Of a DNA stretch of 17,788 bases, positions 1-8,071 are shown piece after piece. Every line of letters starts with the position of its first letter. The first letter of the stretch is position 1. The stretch spans positions 1 through 17,788 of the forward strand of contig JBDSYA010000091.1 in NCBI GenBank assembly GCA_039925865.1, read 5' to 3'. The stretch is from JBDSYA01 sp039925865 (GTDB lineage Bacteria > Bacteroidota > Ignavibacteria > Tepidaquicellales > Tepidaquicellaceae). The notes beneath the pieces were generated by a model. It worked only from the letters and a program-made list of their open reading frames with translations, searched no databases and was not told the DNA's origin. The translations under genes were made by a program, and so were the position numbers.

Positions 1-119
1 AAGATTATCATCAGAATTACTATAATGATAATTCAAATCAAAGTTACTGCAAGTTTGTTATCAATCCTAAACTTGATAAGTTCAGGAAGAAATTCAAAGA
101 CAAACTGAAAGACGAATAA
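1..119 (+). CDS. msrA: Peptide-methionine (S)-S-oxide reductase, C-terminal end (partial)
   Basis: The frame opening at base 3 is open from the window edge and ends in TAA at 117-119, giving 38 codons. The peptide starts DYHQNYYNDN, continues with a QSYCKFVI segment, and ends in a lysine-rich helix (KLDKFRKKFKDKLK). This matches the C-terminal part of MsrA, where a YHQ.Y motif near the active site is followed by a GYC..VI strand and a basic tail. MsrA reduces methionine-S-sulfoxide in oxidised proteins using thioredoxin. The catalytic GCFWG motif lies outside the window, so the call rests only on the C-terminal signature. A strong stem-loop follows 17 bases after the stop. Confidence 0.8.
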   Translation, partial: DYHQNYYNDNSNQSYCKFVINPKLDKFRKKFKDKLKDE

Positions 120-136
120 ATTCATTTAGGTTTTAT

Positions 137-163
137 AAGGAGCGGTGCATCGTACCGCTCCTT
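137..163 (+). terminator. Intrinsic terminator of msrA
   Basis: A perfect 10-bp inverted repeat (AAGGAGCGGT / ACCGCTCCTT) has a 7-base loop and is followed by TTATTTATTT. It lies 17 bases after the msrA stop codon and is the most GC-rich stretch nearby. It looks like a rho-independent terminator. It also argues against starting the next gene at the upstream ATG at 145, which would lie inside the hairpin. Confidence 0.75.
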
Positions 164-174
164 TATTTATTTAT

Positions 175-1065
175 ATGCTTTCGATAGACATCACAGTTCC
201 CCCCGATTTTAGTTTTCCCGAATGTTATACATTTATAAACAGATCATCAAATGAATGCCTTCACTTTGCTTCTGAATATAAAATCAGAAAGCTTCTCAAA
301 GTAAACAGTAAATTCATCCTGATCGAAATTTCTGAACGATCAAAAAATAAGATCAGTATAAAATTTTTAAATACAAAACCTGATGCTATAGAATTAGTTT
401 TTGTAAAAAAGTCTTTAAGTGAGTGGCTTGATCTTTCTTTTGATCTGGCAACATTTTATCAATTTGCATCAAAAGATAAATTGATGAAAAAAATTGCTTC
501 TAAATATTCAGGCCTTAGAATGATAGGAATTCCGGACCTGTTTGAAGCTTTAACATGGGCAATCATAGGCCAACAGATTAATCTTTCTTTTGCATATTCG
601 CTTAAAAAGAAATTTGTTGAGAAGTATGGCGAAAGTTATACGTTTGAGGATAAAATTTATTATATCTATCCTGCAGCAGAAATCATTTCTAATCTTTCAA
701 AAGATGATTTGCTAAAATTGCAGTTTTCAAAACAAAAAGCAGATTATGTGATTGAAGTTGCCAGGTCAATTCATTATAAAAAGATCAGTAAAAAAGATTT
801 AAAGAATTTAGATCTTAACGAAGCAATAGATATTCTTTGTGAAATAAAAGGTGTGGGTAACTGGACTGCTAATTATGTAATGATGAAATGCCTTCGAAAT
901 CCTGATGCTTTTCCTATTGAAGATGTTGGACTTCATAATGCAATTAAAAATACCTTAGGACTGAGCTCAAAACCTTCAATTGAGGATATAAAAAAATTAA
1001 CTGTAAACTGGGAAGGCTGGTATGCATATTCAACTTTCTATTTATGGAGAAGCCTTATTAATTAA
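175..1065 (+). CDS. alkA: DNA-3-methyladenine glycosylase II (AlkA-type, HhH-GPD family)
   Basis: This 296-residue base-excision repair enzyme removes alkylated purines such as 3-methyladenine from DNA. The N-terminal third resembles the AlkA N domain. The HhH-GPD core begins with LFEALTWAIIGQQ (about residues 122-134). The helix-hairpin-helix is IKGVGNWTA (about 224-232), and the catalytic aspartate is D250 in PIEDVGL. The C-terminus has the W..W.AYSTFYLWR pattern typical of AlkA. No Cys4 iron-sulfur motif is present, which separates it from MutY and Nth. I chose the ATG at 175 because the in-frame ATG at 145 lies inside the terminator hairpin and adds ten non-conserved residues. The neighbour at 1140 is an Ada-like methyltransferase, so the two probably act together against alkylation damage. 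Confidence 0.9.
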   Translation: MLSIDITVPPDFSFPECYTFINRSSNECLHFASEYKIRKLLKVNSKFILIEISERSKNKISIKFLNTKPDAIELVFVKKSLSEWLDLSFDLATFYQFASKDKLMKKIASKYSGLRMIGIPDLFEALTWAIIGQQINLSFAYSLKKKFVEKYGESYTFEDKIYYIYPAAEIISNLSKDDLLKLQFSKQKADYVIEVARSIHYKKISKKDLKNLDLNEAIDILCEIKGVGNWTANYVMMKCLRNPDAFPIEDVGLHNAIKNTLGLSSKPSIEDIKKLTVNWEGWYAYSTFYLWRSLIN

Positions 1066-1094
1066 TTTAATAAGAGTTTTAGCAAGATTCGGGT

Positions 1095-1123
1095 TTTGAT
1101 TAAGACAGAGTTAAAGTATTTTG
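1095..1123 (+). promoter_or_regulatory. Candidate Bacteroidota-type promoter for the Ada-like gene
   Basis: TTTG at 1095-1098 is followed after 18 bases by TATTTTG at 1117-1123. This is close to the Bacteroidota consensus of TTTG, about 19 bases, then TAnnTTTG, but the -7 element is one base short. It lies 16 bases before the ATG at 1140, which would leave a very short leader. It is a candidate only, in an AT-rich spacer. Confidence 0.25.
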
Positions 1124-1139
1124 AATAAATAAAATAATT

Positions 1140-1973
1140 ATGAACAACTATTATAGAATTGCAAAATCAATTGAATTCATAAAAGAAAACTTTCGGAGTC
1201 AGCCAGATCTTAATGAAATTGCAAAAAATGTTTACCTTAGCCCACATCATTTTCAAAGAATGTTCACAGACTGGGCGGGCGTGAGTCCAAAAAAGTTTAT
1301 TCAGTTTATGAGCCTTGGCCATGCAAAAAACATACTTATACATCAGCAGGCTACTCTTAGTGACGCAGCATTTGAAACGGGTTTGTCGGGTACCGGCCGG
1401 CTTCATGATCTGTTTGTCAGTATTGATGGGATGACCCCGGGCGAGTTTAAAAATGGAGGTGAAAATCTGAACATTAATTTCAGTTTTAATGAAAGCCCTT
1501 TTGGACTTTATCTTGTTGCATCAACTCCAAAAGGAATTTGTAATCTACAATTTATCGAAGATAAAAATTCTGCAATAGAGAATTTAAAACTTCAGTGGTT
1601 CAATGCAGATATAAAAGAAATGACTGATGTTAACCATGATAGAGTTACAAATTTTTTTTTAAACGATTTTCAGAAAACAGAAAAAATAAAACTTCACTTA
1701 AAAGGCACTGAGTTTCAGCTCAAAGTCTGGCAGGCTCTTTTAAATATTCCGGAAGGGCATCTTAGATCGTACGCGAATATTTCCAATAATGTCTGTACTG
1801 AAAAAGCATCACGGGCAGTGGGAAGTGCTATTGGAAAAAACCCCGTTGCATATATTATTCCGTGTCACAGGGTAATAAAAAAGTCCGGACATTTTGGCGA
1901 ATACAGATGGGGGACAACACGGAAGATCGCTATGATATACCGCGAATTAAATAAAATCAGAAAAGCAGTTTGA
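1140..1973 (+). CDS. ada: AraC-type HTH / O6-methylguanine-DNA methyltransferase fusion (Ada-like, no Cys4 domain)
   Basis: A 277-residue two-domain protein. Residues 1-105 form an AraC-family DNA-binding domain: a first HTH around DLNEIAKNVYLSPHHFQRMF and a second ending in the typical MTPGEFK. Residues 115-165 resemble the small domain that precedes the MGMT active-site domain, with the GLYLVAST.KGIC pattern. The C-terminal domain carries RAVGSAIGKNP (225-235) and the PCHR active site (241-244), where Cys242 would irreversibly take the alkyl group from O6-methylguanine. E. coli Ada has an N-terminal zinc Cys4 domain that senses methylphosphotriesters. It is absent here: the protein starts directly with the HTH. 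It can therefore repair and bind DNA but needs another way to be activated. It follows alkA on the same strand after 74 bp. Its stop is 1 bp from the stop of the convergent gene. Confidence 0.9.
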   Translation: MNNYYRIAKSIEFIKENFRSQPDLNEIAKNVYLSPHHFQRMFTDWAGVSPKKFIQFMSLGHAKNILIHQQATLSDAAFETGLSGTGRLHDLFVSIDGMTPGEFKNGGENLNINFSFNESPFGLYLVASTPKGICNLQFIEDKNSAIENLKLQWFNADIKEMTDVNHDRVTNFFLNDFQKTEKIKLHLKGTEFQLKVWQALLNIPEGHLRSYANISNNVCTEKASRAVGSAIGKNPVAYIIPCHRVIKKSGHFGEYRWGTTRKIAMIYRELNKIRKAV

Positions 1974-1974
1974 A

Positions 1975-3381
1975 TTAATTTATCTTAAATTTTATACTAA
2001 GTCCACCGGAAATTTTACCGGTTCCCTTTGGATTGAAAATACTTGAAACATTATATGTTCCAAGATCAATTATTACTGGTACGGTATTGATGCCAATGCC
2101 AAGACCCATTACAAATTTTTCTCTGCCACCAAACCCAAATCCAATTCTCGGCGAAAAAATATTTCCTAAATTAACTTCGCTTCCGATTCCAACAACAGGA
2201 TCTTTTGTCGACCCAAACTTATCTGAAAATCCCTGTATGTATTCAAGTGAAAAGTTTGCTGTTTCGAGTGAATTTGCTTTACTGGGATTCTTAACTTTTC
2301 CCGGAAACAATTTGTAAGTTAACCCGATTCTTAAATTAGCCGGCAGAGCTGTATTGAAATTCCGAAGCAATGTCTTCGTTCCTTTTATGATCTTATCCAG
2401 CGAATCCAGCTGATCAGGGTCTGTAATATCAGTTACAATATAATTTCCGTTGTAAAAATATGAGTATGCATTTTTATACCAGTTAATATATCCGATATCA
2501 TTTATACTCACTCCAATATTAAGCTCACCATTTTTTGAGAAATTTTTGATACCTGCATTAATACCTGCATCAAATCCAAAACCAAATCCCGCGGGTGAAA
2601 GTGAATTGACAATTTTATTGTTATCCGAGATTCCTGAATATAGCAATTCGATCTCACCGTTGCCTTCGACTTCAAAATTCTTATTGGTCGTTAGCGTTAA
2701 ATTATTTTTTTTTGTAGTGAGATAATACATTCCAAATTGGGGCTTTACGGATACTCCATAAGAAAAACTTTCAAAGGTTTTATTTCCTTTTACATTGAGA
2801 TAATTTGCATAAGTTAAATTCATCTGTCTTACCCATGAACCTTCGACTCGGGTACCAACAAAGTTATATAGCCTGTTGATCTCATTTCCAAAAAGTCCCA
2901 GATCAAGTATATCGCGGCTTACAGCGAAATTTCCCGAGAATCTTTCATCCAATGAAATACCTATTGCACCGAACTTTGGTTTATTAATCACTATGGCGAA
3001 TTCCCGAAAATACCCTGTGAAATTTATTGGGTTACTTCCGGCTTTGCCGACAATATCTGTTTTATCCTGATCTGTAAGTAGTACCGGATTCAAGGAGGAA
3101 TTTTTGGTAAAATATTTATTATAAAAATCCACTGAGAAAAATTCGCTGTTTATAACCAAGTTTAGATTTGTAAAAAGACTGAAGTATGCCGAAGCATTAT
3201 TATTTGATCTTTGTCTGACAATATTTGCAGGATTTGAATTGAATGCACCAAGTTCATAAGAGTTTGAAACATCTGTCTTTCCCATAGATAAACTTCTGAC
3301 ATCATAAAAGTTTTGAGCATTGAGTTCATAAGTGAAAGATATCAAAATGATCAAAACATATACTAATTTTTCCAATGGCAT
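1975..3381 (-). CDS. Exported outer-membrane protein, DUF5723-like
   Basis: A 468-residue protein with a signal peptide: a hydrophobic stretch at residues 6-18, with likely cleavage after Ala22 in ELNAQ. The mature N-terminus has the pattern NFYDVRSLSMGKT..SNS...GAFNSNPANI, typical of Bacteroidota beta-barrel-like proteins of the DUF5723/PorV-like type. The rest has many alternating amphipathic strands and glycine-rich turns such as GFGFGFDAGINAGI and PRIGFGFGG, and ends in SIKFKIN. This fits a porin-like outer-membrane barrel. The function is unknown. The start ATG is 3 bp downstream of the stop of the lipoprotein gene at 3385-4959, so the two are almost certainly co-transcribed and translationally linked. 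The family name is from memory of the sequence pattern. Outer-membrane location is more certain than the family. Confidence 0.7.
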   Translation of the reverse strand: MPLEKLVYVLIILISFTYELNAQNFYDVRSLSMGKTDVSNSYELGAFNSNPANIVRQRSNNNASAYFSLFTNLNLVINSEFFSVDFYNKYFTKNSSLNPVLLTDQDKTDIVGKAGSNPINFTGYFREFAIVINKPKFGAIGISLDERFSGNFAVSRDILDLGLFGNEINRLYNFVGTRVEGSWVRQMNLTYANYLNVKGNKTFESFSYGVSVKPQFGMYYLTTKKNNLTLTTNKNFEVEGNGEIELLYSGISDNNKIVNSLSPAGFGFGFDAGINAGIKNFSKNGELNIGVSINDIGYINWYKNAYSYFYNGNYIVTDITDPDQLDSLDKIIKGTKTLLRNFNTALPANLRIGLTYKLFPGKVKNPSKANSLETANFSLEYIQGFSDKFGSTKDPVVGIGSEVNLGNIFSPRIGFGFGGREKFVMGLGIGINTVPVIIDLGTYNVSSIFNPKGTGKISGGLSIKFKIN

Positions 3382-3384
3382 TTT

Positions 3385-4959
3385 TTAAAAATTGATTCTG
3401 TATTTCAGTTTCCCGAAACTTACTAAACGAAATCTGTCGTTACTCGAAAGTTTGACAGTTGTAAGTGGAAAAGGAATAATATCAGGATCTGTAAATAATT
3501 TGTATTCGTAAATAATTTTTCCCATATGTTTAAAATTACTGATCTGTAAGCTGTCAAGTTCTGCAGTAAAAACAGTTGTTCTATTGTTCATTACAAATCC
3601 GTTTGACCCCACGGGAGCAGCTTGAATTATAATTGATGAATCCGGATTATTACCGACAATTTTGGAAATTGCCAGTAAAGGAAAAAAATTTGAATCAAGA
3701 ATAATTATTTTAGAAACTGCTTTTAAAGGAAAACCATTTTCAGCATTAATTGTAACTTGCAAATTTTTTGCATTATCCAGTTGCTTTCTCTGATCCGTAT
3801 CGCTGATGCCGGCATCTGAAGTATCTGAAAAAATTATTGGCTGTTTTATGCTGACATCAAGCGGTACCTGAATTAAAAGCTTAATGCTGACACTGTCTGT
3901 GTTTCTTACAGAGCCCTCCTGATAATCCGAATTAAGGAAATCATTTCTCGTAAGAGTAATTTTTTTTGGAATGTTATTTATGAAATTCAGAATATTGCTG
4001 TTGTTTTCGTTCAATGGAAACAAAGCAGAATCTTTATCGGAAGGCAGGGTAAGCGTAAAAACTGAATCGAGCGGATCTCCCGCATTTCCATTTCTGAGAT
4101 ATTTTAAACTTAGTCTTTGACCATTTTTATTCTCACCAATTATAGACAACTGTGAGAAATCAATCCGGTACGTACTTATATATTTTTTTAGTATAATAAA
4201 ATTTTTATTAGCAGTTAGTGAAGCAAAATTAACTTCTCCCTGGGGTACATCAGCTCCGAAAGGATCGATCACCTCTTCTGTAACAACACCTGTGCTCAGC
4301 GGCTTAAGCCTTCCCTCTATGGATTTAATTGAATATTCTGATAATGAATATTTAAAATTTACCGGTACAGGGTTAACTGATTTAAAGATAAGTCTTAACT
4401 TGAGAGAATTATCCAAACTAACATTTTTCAGATGATAATTTTCCAGGTCCAGAATGATTTTCTCCTGCTGCCCTGAATTAACGGTCCTGTTTATCCTGAC
4501 AGTATCATTATCTGAATTATTAAATAAGTTTTTTATTACTGCCGACAAAATATAATTTTCTCCTGAAGTGTTGAAGAACGTAAAACTTAAACTTCCATTA
4601 AGAAAATATGCGCTTCTTATAAAGGTAGAATCGTCTATTATTAATGAAGTATCCAGCTGAACAGTGCTGACTGCAGTGACGTTTGTCAGTGGAATTCCGT
4701 CAAATGTAATATCGTCGCCGAAAACTCTTTTATAATTTGATTCACCAAATAAATACACAAGGTTATTATCCGAGGAATCTATGCCTATATTACTGCTTCT
4801 TTTTATAATGTCGTAAATGTTATAATTTTTATTTGAAAAAGGAAGGTTGAGATCAACATCCCACTGTGGAGCGGTAGGTTCTTTTAATTCACAACCGGTA
4901 AATAGAATTAAAAAGAAGAATAATATATTGATTTGAAGAATAAAAGATCTGAGGTTCAA
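3385..4959 (-). CDS. Large exported lipoprotein of unknown function
   Basis: The 524-residue product begins with a lipoprotein signal peptide: hydrophobic ILFFFLILF, then TGC with the lipidated Cys at 23. The mature protein starts ELKEPTAPQWDVDLNLPF, a pattern common in hypothetical envelope proteins of this group. The remainder is beta-rich, with no cysteines or catalytic motifs visible to me, and is probably an extracellular or periplasmic beta-sandwich protein anchored in a membrane. The start codon is TTG at 4959. No ATG or GTG lies between it and the upstream in-frame stop, and it is the only choice that keeps the signal peptide intact. GGAAA just upstream could serve as a weak ribosome-binding site. 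It is the first gene of a two-gene unit with the DUF5723-like protein (3-bp gap) and is divergent from the peptidase/Omp85 gene. Confidence 0.75.
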   Translation of the reverse strand: MNLRSFILQINILFFFLILFTGCELKEPTAPQWDVDLNLPFSNKNYNIYDIIKRSSNIGIDSSDNNLVYLFGESNYKRVFGDDITFDGIPLTNVTAVSTVQLDTSLIIDDSTFIRSAYFLNGSLSFTFFNTSGENYILSAVIKNLFNNSDNDTVRINRTVNSGQQEKIILDLENYHLKNVSLDNSLKLRLIFKSVNPVPVNFKYSLSEYSIKSIEGRLKPLSTGVVTEEVIDPFGADVPQGEVNFASLTANKNFIILKKYISTYRIDFSQLSIIGENKNGQRLSLKYLRNGNAGDPLDSVFTLTLPSDKDSALFPLNENNSNILNFINNIPKKITLTRNDFLNSDYQEGSVRNTDSVSIKLLIQVPLDVSIKQPIIFSDTSDAGISDTDQRKQLDNAKNLQVTINAENGFPLKAVSKIIILDSNFFPLLAISKIVGNNPDSSIIIQAAPVGSNGFVMNNRTTVFTAELDSLQISNFKHMGKIIYEYKLFTDPDIIPFPLTTVKLSSNDRFRLVSFGKLKYRINF

Positions 4960-5176
4960 ATTTCCGAATAAGTTTTGAGAATAATCAAATTATTAAATTC
5001 ATTTTAATAATAAAGTGTATTTTATAAACTTGTCGGCATCTAATCTACTATGGAAATTTGTCCCAAAGTTTTATATTTTAAAATAAGCAAAAAACCACCA
5101 ACCCTCAGAGATCTATTCTCCGTAATTTTAATAAAATCCAATTGTTAAATTAACCAACGAAATTAATTCTTATCTT
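4960..5176. promoter_or_regulatory. Divergent intergenic control region
   Basis: This 217-bp AT-rich spacer lies between the lipoprotein gene (leftward) and the peptidase/Omp85 gene (rightward) and must hold both promoters. I found no exact TAnnTTTG element and no stable hairpin. The only GC-richer patch is the CCACCAACCCTCAGAG stretch around 5096-5111. Confidence 0.4.
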
Positions 5177-8053
5177 ATGAGCACCTTCTTAAAAGTTTTT
5201 TTAATCATATTTTTTTTAACTTCAGTACAAAATTCATATTCACAGTTTGTAGATTTTGGAAGAAATAAGGTTCAGTATTCTGACTTTGACTGGCAGATCC
5301 TGGAAACCGAACATTTGCAGATATATTATTATAAAGAATCAAAAGAATTAGCTGAGATCGGAGCTAAGTATGCAGAGGACAGTTATAAATATCTTCAGCA
5401 AAAATTTAATCATTCTCTGACTGACACAATTCCAATGATCTTTTATGCTTCGCCTCTGCACTTCAAACAAACTAATACAACACCCGGATTTATTCCTGAC
5501 GGTGTCGGCGGGTTTTTTGAATTCATAAAAGGAAGAGTGGTCATTCCATTTGAAGGTTCGTTGTCGCAGTTCCAGCATGTTATCAGGCACGAACTTACGC
5601 ACGTTTTTATGACAAGTAAAATAAGTTCCCTACAGCGTTTACACAGACGTACGCAAGACCAATCTCCTCCATTATGGTTTACAGAAGGCCTTGCAGAATA
5701 CTGGTCAACGAAATGGGATGTTCAGGCAGATATGGTTTTGAAAGATGCTGTCCTGGAAGGTTACATAGTAGGATTGGATAACTGGGAAAGATTTTACGGG
5801 ACATTTTTAATGTATAAATTAGGACAAAACGTCCTTGAATATATTGCTGATAATTATGGTGAAGATAAAATTTTATTATTAATGGAAAATTTTTGGACAG
5901 ATGATAATTTTTCAAATGTTATGAAAGCAACTATAGGCAAAGATTATGTGCAGTTTGACAATGAATATTTATACCATCTTGAAAAAAAATATTTTCCTCA
6001 GTTAAAGGATTCGGACAGCCCTTCCAGAGTTGCCGAGAACATTTATTCGGAAGCGTTTTCTCATAAACCAACATATACTAATGCTAACGGGAAAAAGGAA
6101 GTTTATTTTATCGGTAACAAAACCGGGTTTACTAGTATATATAAATTAAAATTAGGTTCTAAAGATAGTCCGGAGCTTGTAGTCGAAGGAGAAAACAGTG
6201 ATGAGTTTGAACAATTTCATTTTTTCAGAACCGGGATGGATGTATCCTCTTCCGGACTGCTGGCTTTTATTACTCAAAAAGGAAATGCCGATGCGCTTCA
6301 TATTCTTGATACTCGGACAGGAAAGATAATTTCTGATTTTTCTTTCAAAGATATTGTAAGTATAGGGTCACCTTCATGGAGTAAGGATAATAATCAAATT
6401 ACTTTTCCTGCGAATGATTTTGGCGGCAGAAGCGATTTATATGTTCTCGATCTTCAGACTAACGAATTGAAGAGGCTAACAAACGATTATTATGACGACC
6501 GGGATCCTGATTTTTCCCCTGACGGAAGCTATATTGTTTTTTCATCTGACCGCACAACATATGGTGAAAGCAAAAGTTATAATTTGTTTCTTTATGAACT
6601 TACTACCGGCAACATTGATTACCTTACGCTCGGTGAACAAATTGATTATGCACCCAATTTTTCTGAAGATGGTTCAAAAATAATTTATACATCAACTTCA
6701 TCCGGATCACAGAATATCTGGATGCTGGACATTGTAAATCCGCTTTCATCTAACCCTGTCAATAAAGGCACAAACTCGCTGACAAATAAAAGTAATATTA
6801 ATTATGATGAGCTTGAGGTAAGGCAGATCACTGATTTCACAACAGCTGCATTTGATCCCAAATGGGCAGGCAAAGACAAAGTAGTCTTTTCCACTTTTGA
6901 AAAGGGAGGGATCGATATAAAATTATTAAAAAATATAAAGGAAAGATTCGACAGCAGTAAAAATATTAAAAAGGTCGATCTTCAAAATAAAGGTGAGAAC
7001 TGGACCCTTGGGAAGATCCCCAGTATCCCAAAGAAAAATTCTTTAAAATATAAAAAGAAATTTTCACTGGATATTGCGACAACAGCACTGACTGTCGATC
7101 CTGTATTTGGTGCTAATACAGGCGGGATAGTTTCCTTAAGCGATCTGCTGGGAAATGAAAAATATTTTTTTCTGATCTTCAATAATTCCAATGGTGATGA
7201 AGAATTTTGGAAAAGTTTTAATATTGCCATCTCTAAAATCTCCGTTGAGAACCGTCTTAACTATGCATACGGGGTGTACCATTTATCGGGAAGAAGGTAT
7301 GATCTCCGTGATCGTAATTCTTCTTTTTATGAAAGACTGTATGGAGGTTATTTAAGCCTGGCTTACCCGCTTTCTTTTTTCAGGAGAATTGAAATGACCA
7401 CAAGTCTTTCACAGTCAATCAGGAATTTTGATTTTCTTGATAATACACGTTCACTCCTGCTTACAAATAATATCAGTTACGTGAAAGATAATACTCTTTG
7501 GGCATGGACCGGTCCTCTTGACGGCGAGCGTTTGAATCTTACTTTAGGATATACTACTGATATCACCAACTCTAACATTAATTACTATTCAGTTTTTCTG
7601 GATTACAGAAAATATCTCAGGATAGCAAATCCGACTGCGCTTGCATTAAGAGGTCAGTTTTTTATGAATGAAGGAAAGGAACCACGGCGTTTCTTTATGG
7701 GTGGCAGCTGGTCTCTTCGGGGATGGCCTTTGAATTCTATACGCGGAAGTAAAATGTGGCAGGCAAATGCAGAGTTGAGATTTCCTTTACTAAATGTAGT
7801 CGCTTTACGATTTCCACTTGGAATAGCACTTGACTTTCCTGGAATTCGGGGAGGTATTTTTTTCGATGTAGGTAATGCCTGGGATACCAAAGAGAATTAC
7901 GGAACAACTAAAGGCAGCATTGGCGCGGGCATTAGAATGAATGTACTTGGACTGATAGTGTTAAGATATGATATGGGTAAAAGAATTGAGAAAAATTTTA
8001 CAAAGTTACAGGGGAATTTGTTTCATAATTTTTATTTCGGCTTTGACTTTTAA
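5177..8053 (+). CDS. Gluzincin metallopeptidase / PD40 beta-propeller / Omp85-type barrel fusion
   Basis: A 958-residue outer-membrane protein with a signal peptide (hydrophobic at residues 5-16, likely cleavage after the serine of NSYSQ at about 22). Residues about 35-275 are a peptidase-MA-like domain. It has the zinc motif HELTH (138-142) and a downstream WFTEGLAEYW, whose Glu170 is the probable third zinc ligand; all key residues are intact. Residues about 295-580 hold TolB-like PD40 repeats (SWSKDNNQITF, DFSPDGSYIVFSSDR, NFSEDGSKIIYTS). Residues about 630-958 are a bacterial surface antigen/Omp85 barrel. It has the lid-loop signature SWSLRGW (844-850), a GIFFDVGNAWD strand, LRYDMGK, and a C-terminal aromatic FGFDF that suits BAM recognition. 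No POTRA domains are visible; the propeller takes their position. The architecture is seen in Bacteroidota and Chlorobi. The substrate is unknown. The protein may process or assemble surface proteins. Confidence 0.85.
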   Translation: MSTFLKVFLIIFFLTSVQNSYSQFVDFGRNKVQYSDFDWQILETEHLQIYYYKESKELAEIGAKYAEDSYKYLQQKFNHSLTDTIPMIFYASPLHFKQTNTTPGFIPDGVGGFFEFIKGRVVIPFEGSLSQFQHVIRHELTHVFMTSKISSLQRLHRRTQDQSPPLWFTEGLAEYWSTKWDVQADMVLKDAVLEGYIVGLDNWERFYGTFLMYKLGQNVLEYIADNYGEDKILLLMENFWTDDNFSNVMKATIGKDYVQFDNEYLYHLEKKYFPQLKDSDSPSRVAENIYSEAFSHKPTYTNANGKKEVYFIGNKTGFTSIYKLKLGSKDSPELVVEGENSDEFEQFHFFRTGMDVSSSGLLAFITQKGNADALHILDTRTGKIISDFSFKDIVSIGSPSWSKDNNQITFPANDFGGRSDLYVLDLQTNELKRLTNDYYDDRDPDFSPDGSYIVFSSDRTTYGESKSYNLFLYELTTGNIDYLTLGEQIDYAPNFSEDGSKIIYTSTSSGSQNIWMLDIVNPLSSNPVNKGTNSLTNKSNINYDELEVRQITDFTTAAFDPKWAGKDKVVFSTFEKGGIDIKLLKNIKERFDSSKNIKKVDLQNKGENWTLGKIPSIPKKNSLKYKKKFSLDIATTALTVDPVFGANTGGIVSLSDLLGNEKYFFLIFNNSNGDEEFWKSFNIAISKISVENRLNYAYGVYHLSGRRYDLRDRNSSFYERLYGGYLSLAYPLSFFRRIEMTTSLSQSIRNFDFLDNTRSLLLTNNISYVKDNTLWAWTGPLDGERLNLTLGYTTDITNSNINYYSVFLDYRKYLRIANPTALALRGQFFMNEGKEPRRFFMGGSWSLRGWPLNSIRGSKMWQANAELRFPLLNVVALRFPLGIALDFPGIRGGIFFDVGNAWDTKENYGTTKGSIGAGIRMNVLGLIVLRYDMGKRIEKNFTKLQGNLFHNFYFGFDF

Positions 8054-8071
8054 CAGGTCTACAAAATTACA

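Noticed and set aside
145..174. Ten-residue N-terminal extension of alkA from the ATG at 145
   Set aside because: The ATG lies within the perfect terminator hairpin at 137-163, and the extra residues match nothing expected of AlkA; the start at 175 is preferred.
2000..2030. ACCGG/CCGGT inverted repeat near the convergent gene ends
   Set aside because: Only 5-bp arms, inside coding sequence and without a T-run, so not called a bidirectional terminator.
5147..5158. AAATTAACCAAC also present inverted at 17584-17595
   Set aside because: A 12-base match in AT-rich DNA with no extended similarity; probably chance.
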